DNA from: Hydrogenophilales bacterium
Lineage (GTDB): Bacteria > Pseudomonadota > Gammaproteobacteria > Burkholderiales > Eutrophovitaceae
Length of the DNA stretch: 64,000 nucleotides
Assembly: GCA_902627495.1 (NCBI GenBank)
Contig: CACOJS010000002.1
Location: 62,001-126,000 of the forward strand
Reading direction: 5' to 3'
Shown: in pieces, positions 56,603 to 64,000 of the stretch
Layout of the letters: each line of letters starts with the position of its first letter
Position numbering within the stretch: position 1 is the stretch's first letter
Notes under the pieces: generated by a model
Seen by the model: the letters and a program-made list of their open reading frames with translations, nothing else
Database searches by the model: none
What the model was told of the DNA's origin: nothing
Position numbers and translations under genes: made by a program

Positions 56603-57101
56603 AAGTTTTAGATATTTGTTTGAGTCTTCCTAATTTATAATGTATTAACAAAGTTTATTTTAGGTTAGAAAAACTAGTTGGCATTAGAAGCTGGCTTTTT
56701 ATACGAGAAAATAGAGGACCATTTATTCAGTCTTTTCCCTACCTGTCTGCTATTCTGAGTCTTTCATAAAAGCATTCCATTTTTTTCTCTTTCAGCGAGC
56801 CCGTTCCATGCTAGCATGTAATACAGGGTTTTTTGTATTCCCCAAAAAATGTTGTCCAAAACCCAACTGGTTTTATCTCAAATCTTTCCCAAATTTTCAA
56901 GAGATGTTTATCAAATCGGTCATTTAAGGCCATTAATTTCCCCGGTATCGTATAATAAATTCGTAGTTCATATATCATCGTGTTATCTCCTTATAGCGTT
57001 CGTTTGTAGATCTAGGGTATATTGTCAATACTATGGACAAAGAACTAGTTTAAACTTAGTACTCCGGATTCGGAAATAAATTTAATTTTTAAAGATGACA
57101 A
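56603..57101. other. 499-base divergent intergenic region, no gene supported
   Basis: The gap lies between aroG (minus) and the FAH-family gene (plus). It holds a perfect 12-base palindrome CATGCTAGCATG at 56807-56818. Next to it is a 6-base stem AATACA/TGTATT (56820-56825 with 56834-56839). A 76-codon open frame (56849-57079) lacks a ribosome binding site and protein-like composition and is not accepted. A regulatory region or small RNA is possible. Confidence 0.4.
56807..56818. promoter_or_regulatory. 12-base palindrome, candidate operator
   Basis: CATGCTAGCATG is a perfect palindrome with two-fold symmetry, as expected for a dimeric regulator site. It lies about 205 bases upstream of aroG and 284 bases upstream of the FAH-family gene. 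No regulator gene is next to it. Confidence 0.35.
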
Positions 57102-58328
57102 TTGACGTATGAGGTATTTTGGGATTTTCCAGTGGTAAATGATATTCTGACACGAGATCTTAAAAGGCTGACTGCTATAGACAGTGGGGATGGGTTGTTT
57201 ATAGGCAGGGTGTGGGTACCCGACGAGTCCGGGCCGAGTCCGGTGGTGGTACTAGAAAACCAAGTTTATGATTTTTCGAGACTGACCCCTACTACTAGCG
57301 AGCTGTTAAATGTCGAAAATTTGGTCCAATATATAGTTAATGCTATTTCTACTCCATGGGTCAGGAAGATTGGGTATGTTCAAGATTTTGTTGAAAACTC
57401 TCACTCGGATCTTAGAAATATAGATTATCCTTTTTTTCTGGCTCCTACTGACTTACAGGCTGTGAGAGCATGTGGTGTGACATTTGTAGCCAGTATGGTG
57501 GAGAGAGTTATCGAAGAGTTTTCAAATGGAGAGCTCGATAAGGCGGCTGAGATTAGGAAAATGATTTCTCTAGAGGTCGGTGATAACCTTTCAAGTATTG
57601 TCCCTGGATCCGAAGTCGCTAAGAAGCTGAAAGAGTCTTTAATTTCTAGAAACCTTTGGTCTCAGTACCTGGAGGTAGGTATAGGGCCTGATGCTGAGGT
57701 TTTTAATAAAGCCCAGCCCATGGCAGCGGTTGGGGTAGGAGCAGAGATTGGAATAAGATCCGACTCCTCATGGAATAACCCTGAACCCGAAGTGGTCTTG
57801 GCTATCAACAGGGTCGGAACGGTAGTTGGCGCAACTATTGGTAATGATGTGAATCTTAGAGATTTTGAGGGGCGAAGTGCTTTGTTATTAGGAAAGGCAA
57901 AAGATAATAATGCCAGTTGTGCAATAGGCCCGTTTATAAGGTTGTTTGATGAAAAATATTCGATGGAGGATATTCGAAAGACTAAGCTGACCATTGATGT
58001 TCATGGTGTAGATGGATTTAGCTTGCGAGGGCATAGTAATTTCTCAGAAATTAGTAGAGATCCGCTTGATTTAGTAAACCAAGCAATCAACAGGAATCAT
58101 CAATACCCGGATGGTCTGGTCCTATTCCTGGGAACACAATTTGCCCCAGTTGTTGATAGAGATGATCCCGGTCAGGGGTTTACGCATAAGCTAGGTGACA
58201 TCGTATCCATATCATGCCCTAGGTTAGGGGTATTAGTAAATCGCATTAATCATTGTGATCATGTCGCTCCATGGTCCTACGGAGTAACTGATTTAATAAA
58301 AAATCTTTCAGAGCGAAAATTAATCTAG
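57102..58328 (+). CDS. fumarylacetoacetate hydrolase family protein
   Basis: A 408-residue enzyme of the FAH superfamily. The metal site EIGIRSDSSWNNPEPEVVL and GNDVNLRDFEGRSALLLGKAKDNNASCAIGPF are family hallmarks, and this long branch often stands in operons for pentonate or uronate oxidation as a 2-keto-3-deoxy-sugar-acid dehydratase or hydrolase. The start is a TTG at 57102, because the in-frame codon two places before is TGA. A GTG at 57136 in that frame is less likely. It shares a CTAG stop overlap with the aldo/keto reductase. Confidence 0.85.
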   Translation: MTYEVFWDFPVVNDILTRDLKRLTAIDSGDGLFIGRVWVPDESGPSPVVVLENQVYDFSRLTPTTSELLNVENLVQYIVNAISTPWVRKIGYVQDFVENSHSDLRNIDYPFFLAPTDLQAVRACGVTFVASMVERVIEEFSNGELDKAAEIRKMISLEVGDNLSSIVPGSEVAKKLKESLISRNLWSQYLEVGIGPDAEVFNKAQPMAAVGVGAEIGIRSDSSWNNPEPEVVLAINRVGTVVGATIGNDVNLRDFEGRSALLLGKAKDNNASCAIGPFIRLFDEKYSMEDIRKTKLTIDVHGVDGFSLRGHSNFSEISRDPLDLVNQAINRNHQYPDGLVLFLGTQFAPVVDRDDPGQGFTHKLGDIVSISCPRLGVLVNRINHCDHVAPWSYGVTDLIKNLSERKLI

Positions 58329-59251
58329 ATATTCTCAATTAAAGACTTCATTCTTTTTCGGTTCTTTTTATCCGGAAGTCGCCCATAAGACGCCCCTAAG
58401 TTGTCTATCAAATGGATCATTTTTCCAGTACCGGGAATCACGCATGTAACTGGTTCATATGAAAGAATGTATTTTAGGAAAAATTGAGCCCAAGAGTTAC
58501 AATCAAATTCTTCTGCCCATGGTGGAATCTTTAGATGTTTAGTCTTTCTGAATAATTGGCCTCCACCAAAGGGGCGGTTAATAATTACGGCGTGGTTTGT
58601 TTCTCTCGCGATTGATAGCAGTCGGTGCTCAGCCTCGGGTTCAATTAGTGAGAAGTTAAATTGAACAAAATCAAACATTTTGAGTTTCATTATTTTCTCT
58701 AAGGCGTTGTAAGCCCCTTCGTGATAATGGGTAATTCCTGTGTATTTTATTCTTCCCGTTTCTTTAAGCTTTGACAGGGTTTTGGCATGCACCTCCCAGT
58801 CAACTAGATTATGAATTTGAAGGAGATCTATTGTATCGACTTTCATTTTTTTGAAAGAATTAGAAATTTGCGTTCGACCCTGTTCCTCTCCGTGAGTCCA
58901 TACTTTAGTGGCATAAAATAGCGACTTATCAACTTTTAGTTTATCTTTAACCGCCCCGATCATCTCTTCGGAGAACCCGTACATGGGTGATGTATCAATA
59001 ACTTGACCGCCCCTTGTCAAAAATGTATCTATTAACTCTCCTAGAGCTCTCGAGTTTTTTAAGTTTGGTACCTTATCAAATGTCCGGTAGGTACCAATAC
59101 CAACAACTGGGATACTATTGTTCCCATTCGGAATTTTTCTTGTTATTGGATTTTCTGCATTGGAGTTAGCAACGGTTTTTGTAAATGGTATACCTGATAA
59201 AAATATTAAACGGGCTATCTGGTTAATGAATTCTCGTCTTTTAAGGTTCAT
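58325..59251 (-). CDS. aldo/keto reductase with Tat signal
   Basis: A 308-residue enzyme. The N-terminus KRREFINQ followed by a hydrophobic stretch is a twin-arginine export signal, with cleavage near residue 30. The catalytic set is present: Asp and Tyr in IDTSPMYGFS near residue 88, Lys in YATKVW near 115 and His in LLQIHN near 147. Folded export suggests it works in the periplasm with a bound cofactor, which is unusual for an enzyme needing NADPH. Its start overlaps the end of the next minus-strand gene (MFS) by 11 bases. Confidence 0.82.
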   Translation of the reverse strand: MNLKRREFINQIARLIFLSGIPFTKTVANSNAENPITRKIPNGNNSIPVVGIGTYRTFDKVPNLKNSRALGELIDTFLTRGGQVIDTSPMYGFSEEMIGAVKDKLKVDKSLFYATKVWTHGEEQGRTQISNSFKKMKVDTIDLLQIHNLVDWEVHAKTLSKLKETGRIKYTGITHYHEGAYNALEKIMKLKMFDFVQFNFSLIEPEAEHRLLSIARETNHAVIINRPFGGGQLFRKTKHLKIPPWAEEFDCNSWAQFFLKYILSYEPVTCVIPGTGKMIHLIDNLGASYGRLPDKKNRKRMKSLIENI

Positions 59252-60524
59252 TTTTCTCTCCCCTCAGCCTTTCTTGATAATTACCAAGGTACTTGGCAAT
59301 AACGGCCCAGTATAGGGCGACGGGTGCCGCCAGAAAAGATATTCCTACTAGACCTAATCCCATTAATTTAAGACCTTCATATATCCATCCACTGATTGCA
59401 TCTCCACCCCTATATATTACCGTATCAATTACGTTTTTTGCTTTGTATTTTTCATCAAAAGGTAAAACTGTAAATAAAATCTCTCTGGCTGGTTTGGTAA
59501 TCGCATATTCTCCTGCCCTCCTTATTACTCCGAAAATAATTAATACAGCTAGAACTGGGAAGATCCCTAATAGAATGAAGCCCAAAATAGAAAGTAATGG
59601 TACTAGTGATAAAGTAATCGCAAGGTTGAAACTTTTGATAAGTCGATGAAATACGAGTAACTGTGTACCAATTGTCAGTAGGTTTACAGCTAAATCAATT
59701 TGGGCAAAGAGACTGGTCCTCTTATCTGAATTAATCGAAAGTGTACTGATGATCTCAGCTTGTTGGAAATACAGAAAAGTGGATAGTAGAGAATAAATTA
59801 ATATGAATAATGAGATTGCTTGCAAATATTTGGATTTAACAATTAGAGTGACTCCTTGAATATAGTTCATCATTGATATTTTTGCTTTTAGTCTAGCTGC
59901 AGTTTCTGCCGGCTTTTCCTTCGGCAGGTACCTCATGAGTTTAGTTATACAAATAGTAGACCCTAACAGGAAAAAGAAAGATATTGGTAACAGGGCCGGG
60001 GTGCCGATTTTGGGAGCCAGAAGTGCAGCTAGTGTTGGGCCTAGTACGGCACCTGCACTTCCCCCGGCAGCAATATATCCGAATAATCTTCTGGCTTGAG
60101 AATCGCTATAAATATCAGCCATGAAGCTCCAAAAAATTGAGATTATAAATAGATTAAATACGCTAAGCCATATGAAGAATAGGGTTGGGACTAGCCTTCC
60201 CCCTATATTTATTTGTAAGACAAAGAAGAAAATTAATATATTTGTCGAAAAAAAAATATAACAGGTCGGTAAAAATATTTTTCTCCTATAGCGGTTAGTC
60301 AACCAACCAAAAATTGGTATAACCAATAGCATTGTGAAAAAAGTTCCAGAAAATAACCAACTTAGGTTTTCTACGCCTGCACGGATTCCCATTTCATCTC
60401 TTATTGGTCTTAAGAGGTAGTAACTGCATAAGAGGCTGAAAAAATACAAGCATGACAATGTCAGTGGTCGGGTTTCACTTTTGCTTATACTTTTAACTTT
60501 AGATGAAGTATACCTATTAGACAT
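59241..60524 (-). CDS. MFS carrier resembling NTP/NDP (Npt/Tlc) exchangers
   Basis: A twelve-helix membrane protein of about 427 residues. CSYYLLRPIRDEMGIRAGVENLSWLFSGTFFTMLLVIPIFGWLTNRYRRKIFLP is close to the family named NTP/NDP exchange transporters, which free-living bacteria also have with unknown cargo. The ATG at 60524 lies 17 bases beyond the stop of the enolase-family gene. The frame is open to 60569, but that would overlap that gene. Its cargo cannot be read from the sequence. Confidence 0.78.
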   Translation of the reverse strand: MSNRYTSSKVKSISKSETRPLTLSCLYFFSLLCSYYLLRPIRDEMGIRAGVENLSWLFSGTFFTMLLVIPIFGWLTNRYRRKIFLPTCYIFFSTNILIFFFVLQINIGGRLVPTLFFIWLSVFNLFIISIFWSFMADIYSDSQARRLFGYIAAGGSAGAVLGPTLAALLAPKIGTPALLPISFFFLLGSTICITKLMRYLPKEKPAETAARLKAKISMMNYIQGVTLIVKSKYLQAISLFILIYSLLSTFLYFQQAEIISTLSINSDKRTSLFAQIDLAVNLLTIGTQLLVFHRLIKSFNLAITLSLVPLLSILGFILLGIFPVLAVLIIFGVIRRAGEYAITKPAREILFTVLPFDEKYKAKNVIDTVIYRGGDAISGWIYEGLKLMGLGLVGISFLAAPVALYWAVIAKYLGNYQERLRGEKNEP

Positions 60525-60540
60525 AATTATGGTTGCGATC

Positions 60541-61755
60541 TTACAACTTAGATACTCTGATAAGAGCATCTTTTCTTCGAGGTATATCTGGGTTTAGTTG
60601 GGTTCCTAATCCTGGTCCCTCTGGAGCGGTGATGAACCCATTATTAATTGGGGGCAGGTGGGTAACTAGGTCTTTATACCAGTCGTAATAAAAAGCTCTA
60701 ACAATTTCTTGTACCAAAGTATTACTCAAATTCATAGCGAGGTGTACGGATGCCGTCAATAAAATTGGTCCAGTGCAATCGTGCGGTGCAATTGGCAAGG
60801 AGTGTGCCTCCGCCATACTGGCAATTTTTTTTGCTTCTGATATTCCTCCAGTCCACCCAATATCCAACATACACACAGAGACAGCATTTTTTTTAAAAAG
60901 ATCGCGGAAAGCCCACCTCGTTGCTAGAGTTTCGGATGCTGTAACCCATACGTTTGTTCTTTTAGCGTATTCAGCTAATGCATCAAGATTATTCATCTTG
61001 ATTGGGTCCTCGAACCAGAAGGGGTTGAATTCTTCTAACGCTTTGGCAATTTTAATCGCCGGTGGTAGCTGCCAAAGCGAGTGAAATTCAACATGTATGT
61101 CCATCTGATCGCCCACTCTTTCTCTTATTTTTTCAAAAGATTTTAATGCTACTTTGAGATCAGAATTAGAAATATAAACACCTTTCGATTTTTCTGCCGC
61201 TAGATCAAAAGGCCAAATCTTCATTCCCGTGATCCCCATATCAAGAAGAGACTGTGCAACCTCACCAGCGTCTGTTTGAAATCCTAGTAGATCTTCGTAG
61301 GGACCATGACTATTTTTCATGTTATCAGTGGGGAGACCAAAATTACCACTATCTTGGGTGGGTTTGTTTCTAACATACTGATAACCTGCACAGGTGTTGT
61401 AGATTCTTACAGTCTGATTAGTTGCCCCTCCTAAAAGTTGATAAATTGGTTGATTAGTGACTTTGCCAAATATGTCCCAAAGAGCTATATCTACAGCAGA
61501 AGCAGCCCTCATTTCAACACCGACACTGCTGAAGCCCAGATAAGTATTTAGGAAATTATGGTTATGTTTATCTATTTCGAGAGGATTTTTCCCTAATAAG
61601 TAAGGGGCACAGGTCTGATGTATGTGAGAGACAACGGGATCAATAGCATAGAAAGTCTCTCCTAACCCAACTATCCCTTCATCAGTATGAATTTGGACCC
61701 AAAGAATATTTGGATATTCTTTTACATTTATTGTTTCTATTGCAGTAATTTTCAT
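60541..61755 (-). CDS. mandelate racemase/muconate lactonizing (enolase superfamily) enzyme
   Basis: A 404-residue enolase-superfamily enzyme. The capping domain (about 1-130) starts MKITAIETINVKEY. Metal ligands lie in MDIHVEFHS near residue 223, FEDPI near 249 and SETLA near 275, with a basic residue in GMKIWPFD near 178 and the catalytic base His in APHDCTGP near 325. This pattern fits sugar-acid dehydratases rather than lactonizing enzymes. The substrate is unknown. It is the first gene of a unit with the MFS carrier and the aldo/keto reductase. Confidence 0.85.
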   Translation of the reverse strand: MKITAIETINVKEYPNILWVQIHTDEGIVGLGETFYAIDPVVSHIHQTCAPYLLGKNPLEIDKHNHNFLNTYLGFSSVGVEMRAASAVDIALWDIFGKVTNQPIYQLLGGATNQTVRIYNTCAGYQYVRNKPTQDSGNFGLPTDNMKNSHGPYEDLLGFQTDAGEVAQSLLDMGITGMKIWPFDLAAEKSKGVYISNSDLKVALKSFEKIRERVGDQMDIHVEFHSLWQLPPAIKIAKALEEFNPFWFEDPIKMNNLDALAEYAKRTNVWVTASETLATRWAFRDLFKKNAVSVCMLDIGWTGGISEAKKIASMAEAHSLPIAPHDCTGPILLTASVHLAMNLSNTLVQEIVRAFYYDWYKDLVTHLPPINNGFITAPEGPGLGTQLNPDIPRRKDALIRVSKL

Positions 61756-61845
61756 TTAGCCTCCCTCGCAAGCTGATGTTTCTTTCAATAATCTTCTAAT
61801 TTACCGTAAATATCTGTTAAAGAAATGCTAATTTATAGTCTTGGT

Positions 61846-61875
61846 TTGAAAAAAAACTGCAAGTCGTGCTAAAAT
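61846..61875 (+). promoter_or_regulatory. sigma-70 type promoter for the marR-emrAB-like operon
   Basis: TTGAAA (61846-61851) and TAAAAT (61870-61875) lie 18 bases apart. A palindrome TTAGCTAA (61897-61904) overlaps the marR start codon and is a candidate site for autoregulation. Confidence 0.5.
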
Positions 61876-61903
61876 AATAAGCTAGACAATAATAACTTAG
61901 CTA

Positions 61904-62386
61904 ATGATTAAAGAAGATTTAAATCGCAATTTTGGATTTCTAGTGCATGACGTTGCTCGATTACTGCGTATTTCGGTTGATCGTCGAATGAGTGAAGTCG
62001 GCTTGACCCGATCCCAGTGGTGGGTTTTAAATAATCTATTTCAGCATAATGGAGCTAACCAGGCGGAGCTGGCACAAGTGCTAGAGGTAGAAAGACCAAC
62101 ACTAGGGAGACTTATTGATCGGTTAGAAAAAAAAGGTTGGGTCAAGCGTGTAGAGGACTCAAAGGATAGGCGTGCAAAAAAAATCTTTCTGTCTGATGAA
62201 GTGTCTCCGATTATTAAAGCTATGAGAAAGATAGCGGCTGAGGCGAGGTCTGATGCACTTGTCGGAATTTCAGAGGAAGAAAGAGAGCAGTTTGTAGACA
62301 TACTAATACGGGTTAAAAAAAATCTCGTGACTACTGCTGTTGAGCACCGGTTACACCCTGATGAGCTCTCGGGGAAGGTAGAATGA
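61904..62386 (+). CDS. MarR-family transcriptional regulator
   Basis: A 160-residue winged-helix repressor. LTRSQWWVLNNLFQHNGANQAELAQVLEVERPTLGRLIDRLEKKGWVKRVEDSKDRRAKKIFLS is the DNA-binding domain (about residues 32-98), with the wing DSKDRRAKK. It should repress the two following efflux genes until a ligand binds. It overlaps the EmrA-like gene by 4 bases (ATGA). The start ATG at 61904 has no clear ribosome binding site. Confidence 0.9.
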   Translation: MIKEDLNRNFGFLVHDVARLLRISVDRRMSEVGLTRSQWWVLNNLFQHNGANQAELAQVLEVERPTLGRLIDRLEKKGWVKRVEDSKDRRAKKIFLSDEVSPIIKAMRKIAAEARSDALVGISEEEREQFVDILIRVKKNLVTTAVEHRLHPDELSGKVE

Positions 62387-63507
62387 ATAAAACCACGAAT
62401 AAGCCTCTGGTGGTGATGGGGTTAACGGCAAAATGGATACTTCTGTTGGGGTTACCTTTGTTGGCAACTGTTGTTGGTCTAAGATTTTACGCGGACGGCG
62501 GTAGTTTAGTTAAGACAGAAAATGCTTATGTTAAGGCCGATATCATCGCCGTTAGTCCTGAGATATCGGGTCGGGTTCTAAAAGTTTGGGTTATAGATGG
62601 GCAAAAGGTAAAAAAAGGGGACGAGCTTTTTAGAACAGAATCTCTTGGTTTCGAGCTTAGTCGGGATAAAGCTGCCGCTAAAATGGAAGTAGTGAAGACG
62701 GAAGTTCGTTCTTTGCAGGCTGATTACAGGGCTATTCTTCTTGATAAAGAAGAGGCAACCGATCGAGTGAAGTTCTTCAAAAGAAAAGTTAAGAGGTTAG
62801 CGTCGCTGAGGGAGAGAGGTATGGTCAGAGCGGATGTGTTCGATGAAGCTACTCATGAACTAGAGGTATCTAGAACTCGTCTTAAGGCCATTAGAGAACG
62901 TATAAATAGAGTCTTGGCGAGCCTTAATGGTGATCCTAAATTATCGCCCGAATTGCACCCAAGGTATTTAGAAGCTAAAGCGGTGTTTGACCGGGCTGAG
63001 ATAGATATATTAGAGACACGGGTGCTATCTTCTGTTGACGGAACTATAGTTAACATGAGGTTGCAGGTTGGGGAATATGTCGAGAGAGGTGCAGATATTT
63101 TTAGCATAGTATGCTCCGATCCTATTTGGGTTGAAGCTAATTATAAGGAAACTCAGTTAACTAATATGAGAGTCGGTCAATCGGTAAGCATAGTTGCTGA
63201 CGCCTATCCTGATGTGACCTGGATAGGGGAGGTGGAGCTTATAGCCCAGGCTACGGGTGCGGAGTTTGCATTGTTACCTCCACAAAACGCTACCGGAAAT
63301 TGGATAAAAGTGGTTCAAAGAGTCCCAGTTAGAATCAAGGTTGATCGATTGGATCACGATGTGGAGTTAAGGGTAGGAATGACAGTTTCTGTTTCTGTGG
63401 ATACTCAGAAAAACAGAGGTTTACCGCCTGTTTTAAAAAAGTTAAAGGATTATTCTTGGTTTCCTAGGTTTCTTGCTCCGGAAGAGGGCGTGACGAAAAA
63501 CATCTAA
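62383..63507 (+). CDS. EmrA/HlyD-family membrane fusion protein
   Basis: A 374-residue periplasmic adaptor with one N-terminal membrane helix (about 13-32), a lipoyl-like half ENAYVKADIIAVSPEISGRVLKVWV near 46-72, a coiled-coil region (about 85-180) and a beta-barrel domain with VDGTIVNMRLQVGEYVERG and DPIWVEANYKETQL. It links the inner-membrane pump to an outer-membrane channel. It belongs to the EmrA type because a DHA2 pump follows. It ends within a TAATG overlap with that gene. Confidence 0.9.
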   Translation: MNKTTNKPLVVMGLTAKWILLLGLPLLATVVGLRFYADGGSLVKTENAYVKADIIAVSPEISGRVLKVWVIDGQKVKKGDELFRTESLGFELSRDKAAAKMEVVKTEVRSLQADYRAILLDKEEATDRVKFFKRKVKRLASLRERGMVRADVFDEATHELEVSRTRLKAIRERINRVLASLNGDPKLSPELHPRYLEAKAVFDRAEIDILETRVLSSVDGTIVNMRLQVGEYVERGADIFSIVCSDPIWVEANYKETQLTNMRVGQSVSIVADAYPDVTWIGEVELIAQATGAEFALLPPQNATGNWIKVVQRVPVRIKVDRLDHDVELRVGMTVSVSVDTQKNRGLPPVLKKLKDYSWFPRFLAPEEGVTKNI

Positions 63508-64000
63508 TGGATGTTGATATGGAGGAGAAAGCTCCACGATTTAGAGGTTTAATCATTGCCTCTATAATGCTTGCAACTCTACTCTATTCAATCGATTGGA
63601 CAATCGTTGTAGTTGCTTTTCCACATATGAAGGGAATATTTGCCGCAACGGAAGACCAAGTTGCTTGGGTTATAACTTGTTATATTGTTGCCTCGGCTAT
63701 TACTATGCCGACAGCGGGCTGGGCGAGCCGGAGGTTCGGTCGAAAAAGAATCATTCTTTTTTCGATTGGTGGGTTTACTGCTTCTTCAGTCATGTGTGGG
63801 GCCGCAGATTCATTGATGGTAGAAGTAATAGCAAGGACCATTCAGGGACTGACTGGAGCATTTATTATACCTCTATCAAATTCTGTCATGCTGGATATGT
63901 TTCCCAGAAAAGAGCACGGTCGAGCATTATCTATTTGGAGTGTAGGGGCCTTTTCGGGATCTTTTCTTGGACCAGTCCTTGGAGGATACCTTACCGAATA
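63507..64000 (+). CDS. EmrB-like DHA2 drug:H+ antiporter (truncated by window edge)
   Basis: The first about 164 codons of a 14-helix MFS pump. They begin MDVDMEEKAPRFRG, then LLYSIDWTIVVVAFPHM (DHA2 motif of helix 1), WVITCYIVASAITMPTAGWASRRFGRKR (motif A) and RTIQGLTGAFIIPLSN (motif B). The start ATG at 63507 shares its first base with the adaptor's stop (TAATG). The remainder lies beyond the window. Drug specificity is not predictable. Confidence 0.88.
   Translation, partial: MDVDMEEKAPRFRGLIIASIMLATLLYSIDWTIVVVAFPHMKGIFAATEDQVAWVITCYIVASAITMPTAGWASRRFGRKRIILFSIGGFTASSVMCGAADSLMVEVIARTIQGLTGAFIIPLSNSVMLDMFPRKEHGRALSIWSVGAFSGSFLGPVLGGYLTE

Noticed and set aside
56849-57079. 76-codon open frame on the plus strand
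   Set aside because: No ribosome binding site, unlikely composition (many Arg, Ser, Val and Tyr without structure) and it sits in a likely control region.
1-64000. CRISPR arrays, tRNA and rRNA genes, insertion sequences
   Set aside because: No regularly spaced direct repeats, cloverleaf sequences, rRNA stretches or transposase motifs were seen on reading both strands by eye.

Overview
The window looks like chromosomal DNA of a compact, moderately AT-rich, Gram-negative gammaproteobacterium, most likely an uncultured marine or aquatic lineage. Clues are lpxK/kdsB (lipopolysaccharide), gshA, the exbB-exbD-lpxK-Trm112-kdsB gene order, and a split but recognisable tsaE-amiC / mutL-miaA group. 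Housekeeping genes are mixed with genes for organic-acid and amino-acid scavenging. Gene ends are packed very tightly, and three convergent pairs share a 4-base stop-codon overlap. I saw no rRNA, tRNA, CRISPR array, transposase or phage module, so the assignment to an organism is inference.

Layout. 1-8 kb: a truncated amidohydrolase-like gene, a small secreted protein, a lone 1,521-residue SF1 helicase with a C-terminal nuclease domain, the ribosome-assembly GTPase RbgA, an FKBP lipoprotein, a NIPSNAP protein and a Sel1 protein. 8-21 kb: gshA, then a catabolic region with a D-aminoacylase-type amidohydrolase, three short-chain dehydrogenases, a TAXI-type TRAP transporter, an epoxide-hydrolase-like enzyme, an acyl-CoA synthetase and a class III CoA-transferase broken at a run of nine G. 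21-25 kb: an orphan protein, a 545-base gap, a SLOG-type (molybdenum-carrier-like) protein with a basic tail that converges on a zincin-like protein and a TerB protein, then metY. 25-31 kb: a tandemly duplicated UvrA of about 1,850 residues.

31-38 kb is one minus-strand series: exbB, exbD, lpxK, Trm112, kdsB, adk, PPi-dependent phosphofructokinase and H+-pyrophosphatase. It joins envelope synthesis to pyrophosphate energetics. 38-48 kb carries xseA, miaA, mutL, the three-subunit proton-translocating transhydrogenase, a small orphan, a MocA-like nucleotidyltransferase, amiC and tsaE. 48-62 kb holds ilvD, an EamA exporter, two membrane proteins, a Rap1a-like protein, an aldehyde dehydrogenase, aroG, an FAH-family enzyme, a Tat-exported aldo/keto reductase, a nucleotide-translocase-like carrier and an enolase-superfamily dehydratase or racemase. 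These suggest sugar-acid oxidation. 62-64 kb is a MarR-EmrA-EmrB type efflux operon that runs off the end.

The least explained items are the stand-alone helicase-nuclease, the SLOG/zincin/TerB group, the frameshifted CoA-transferase, and the long intergenic regions at 21.4-21.9 and 56.6-57.1 kb. I found no clear multi-gene system that I would call new with confidence.
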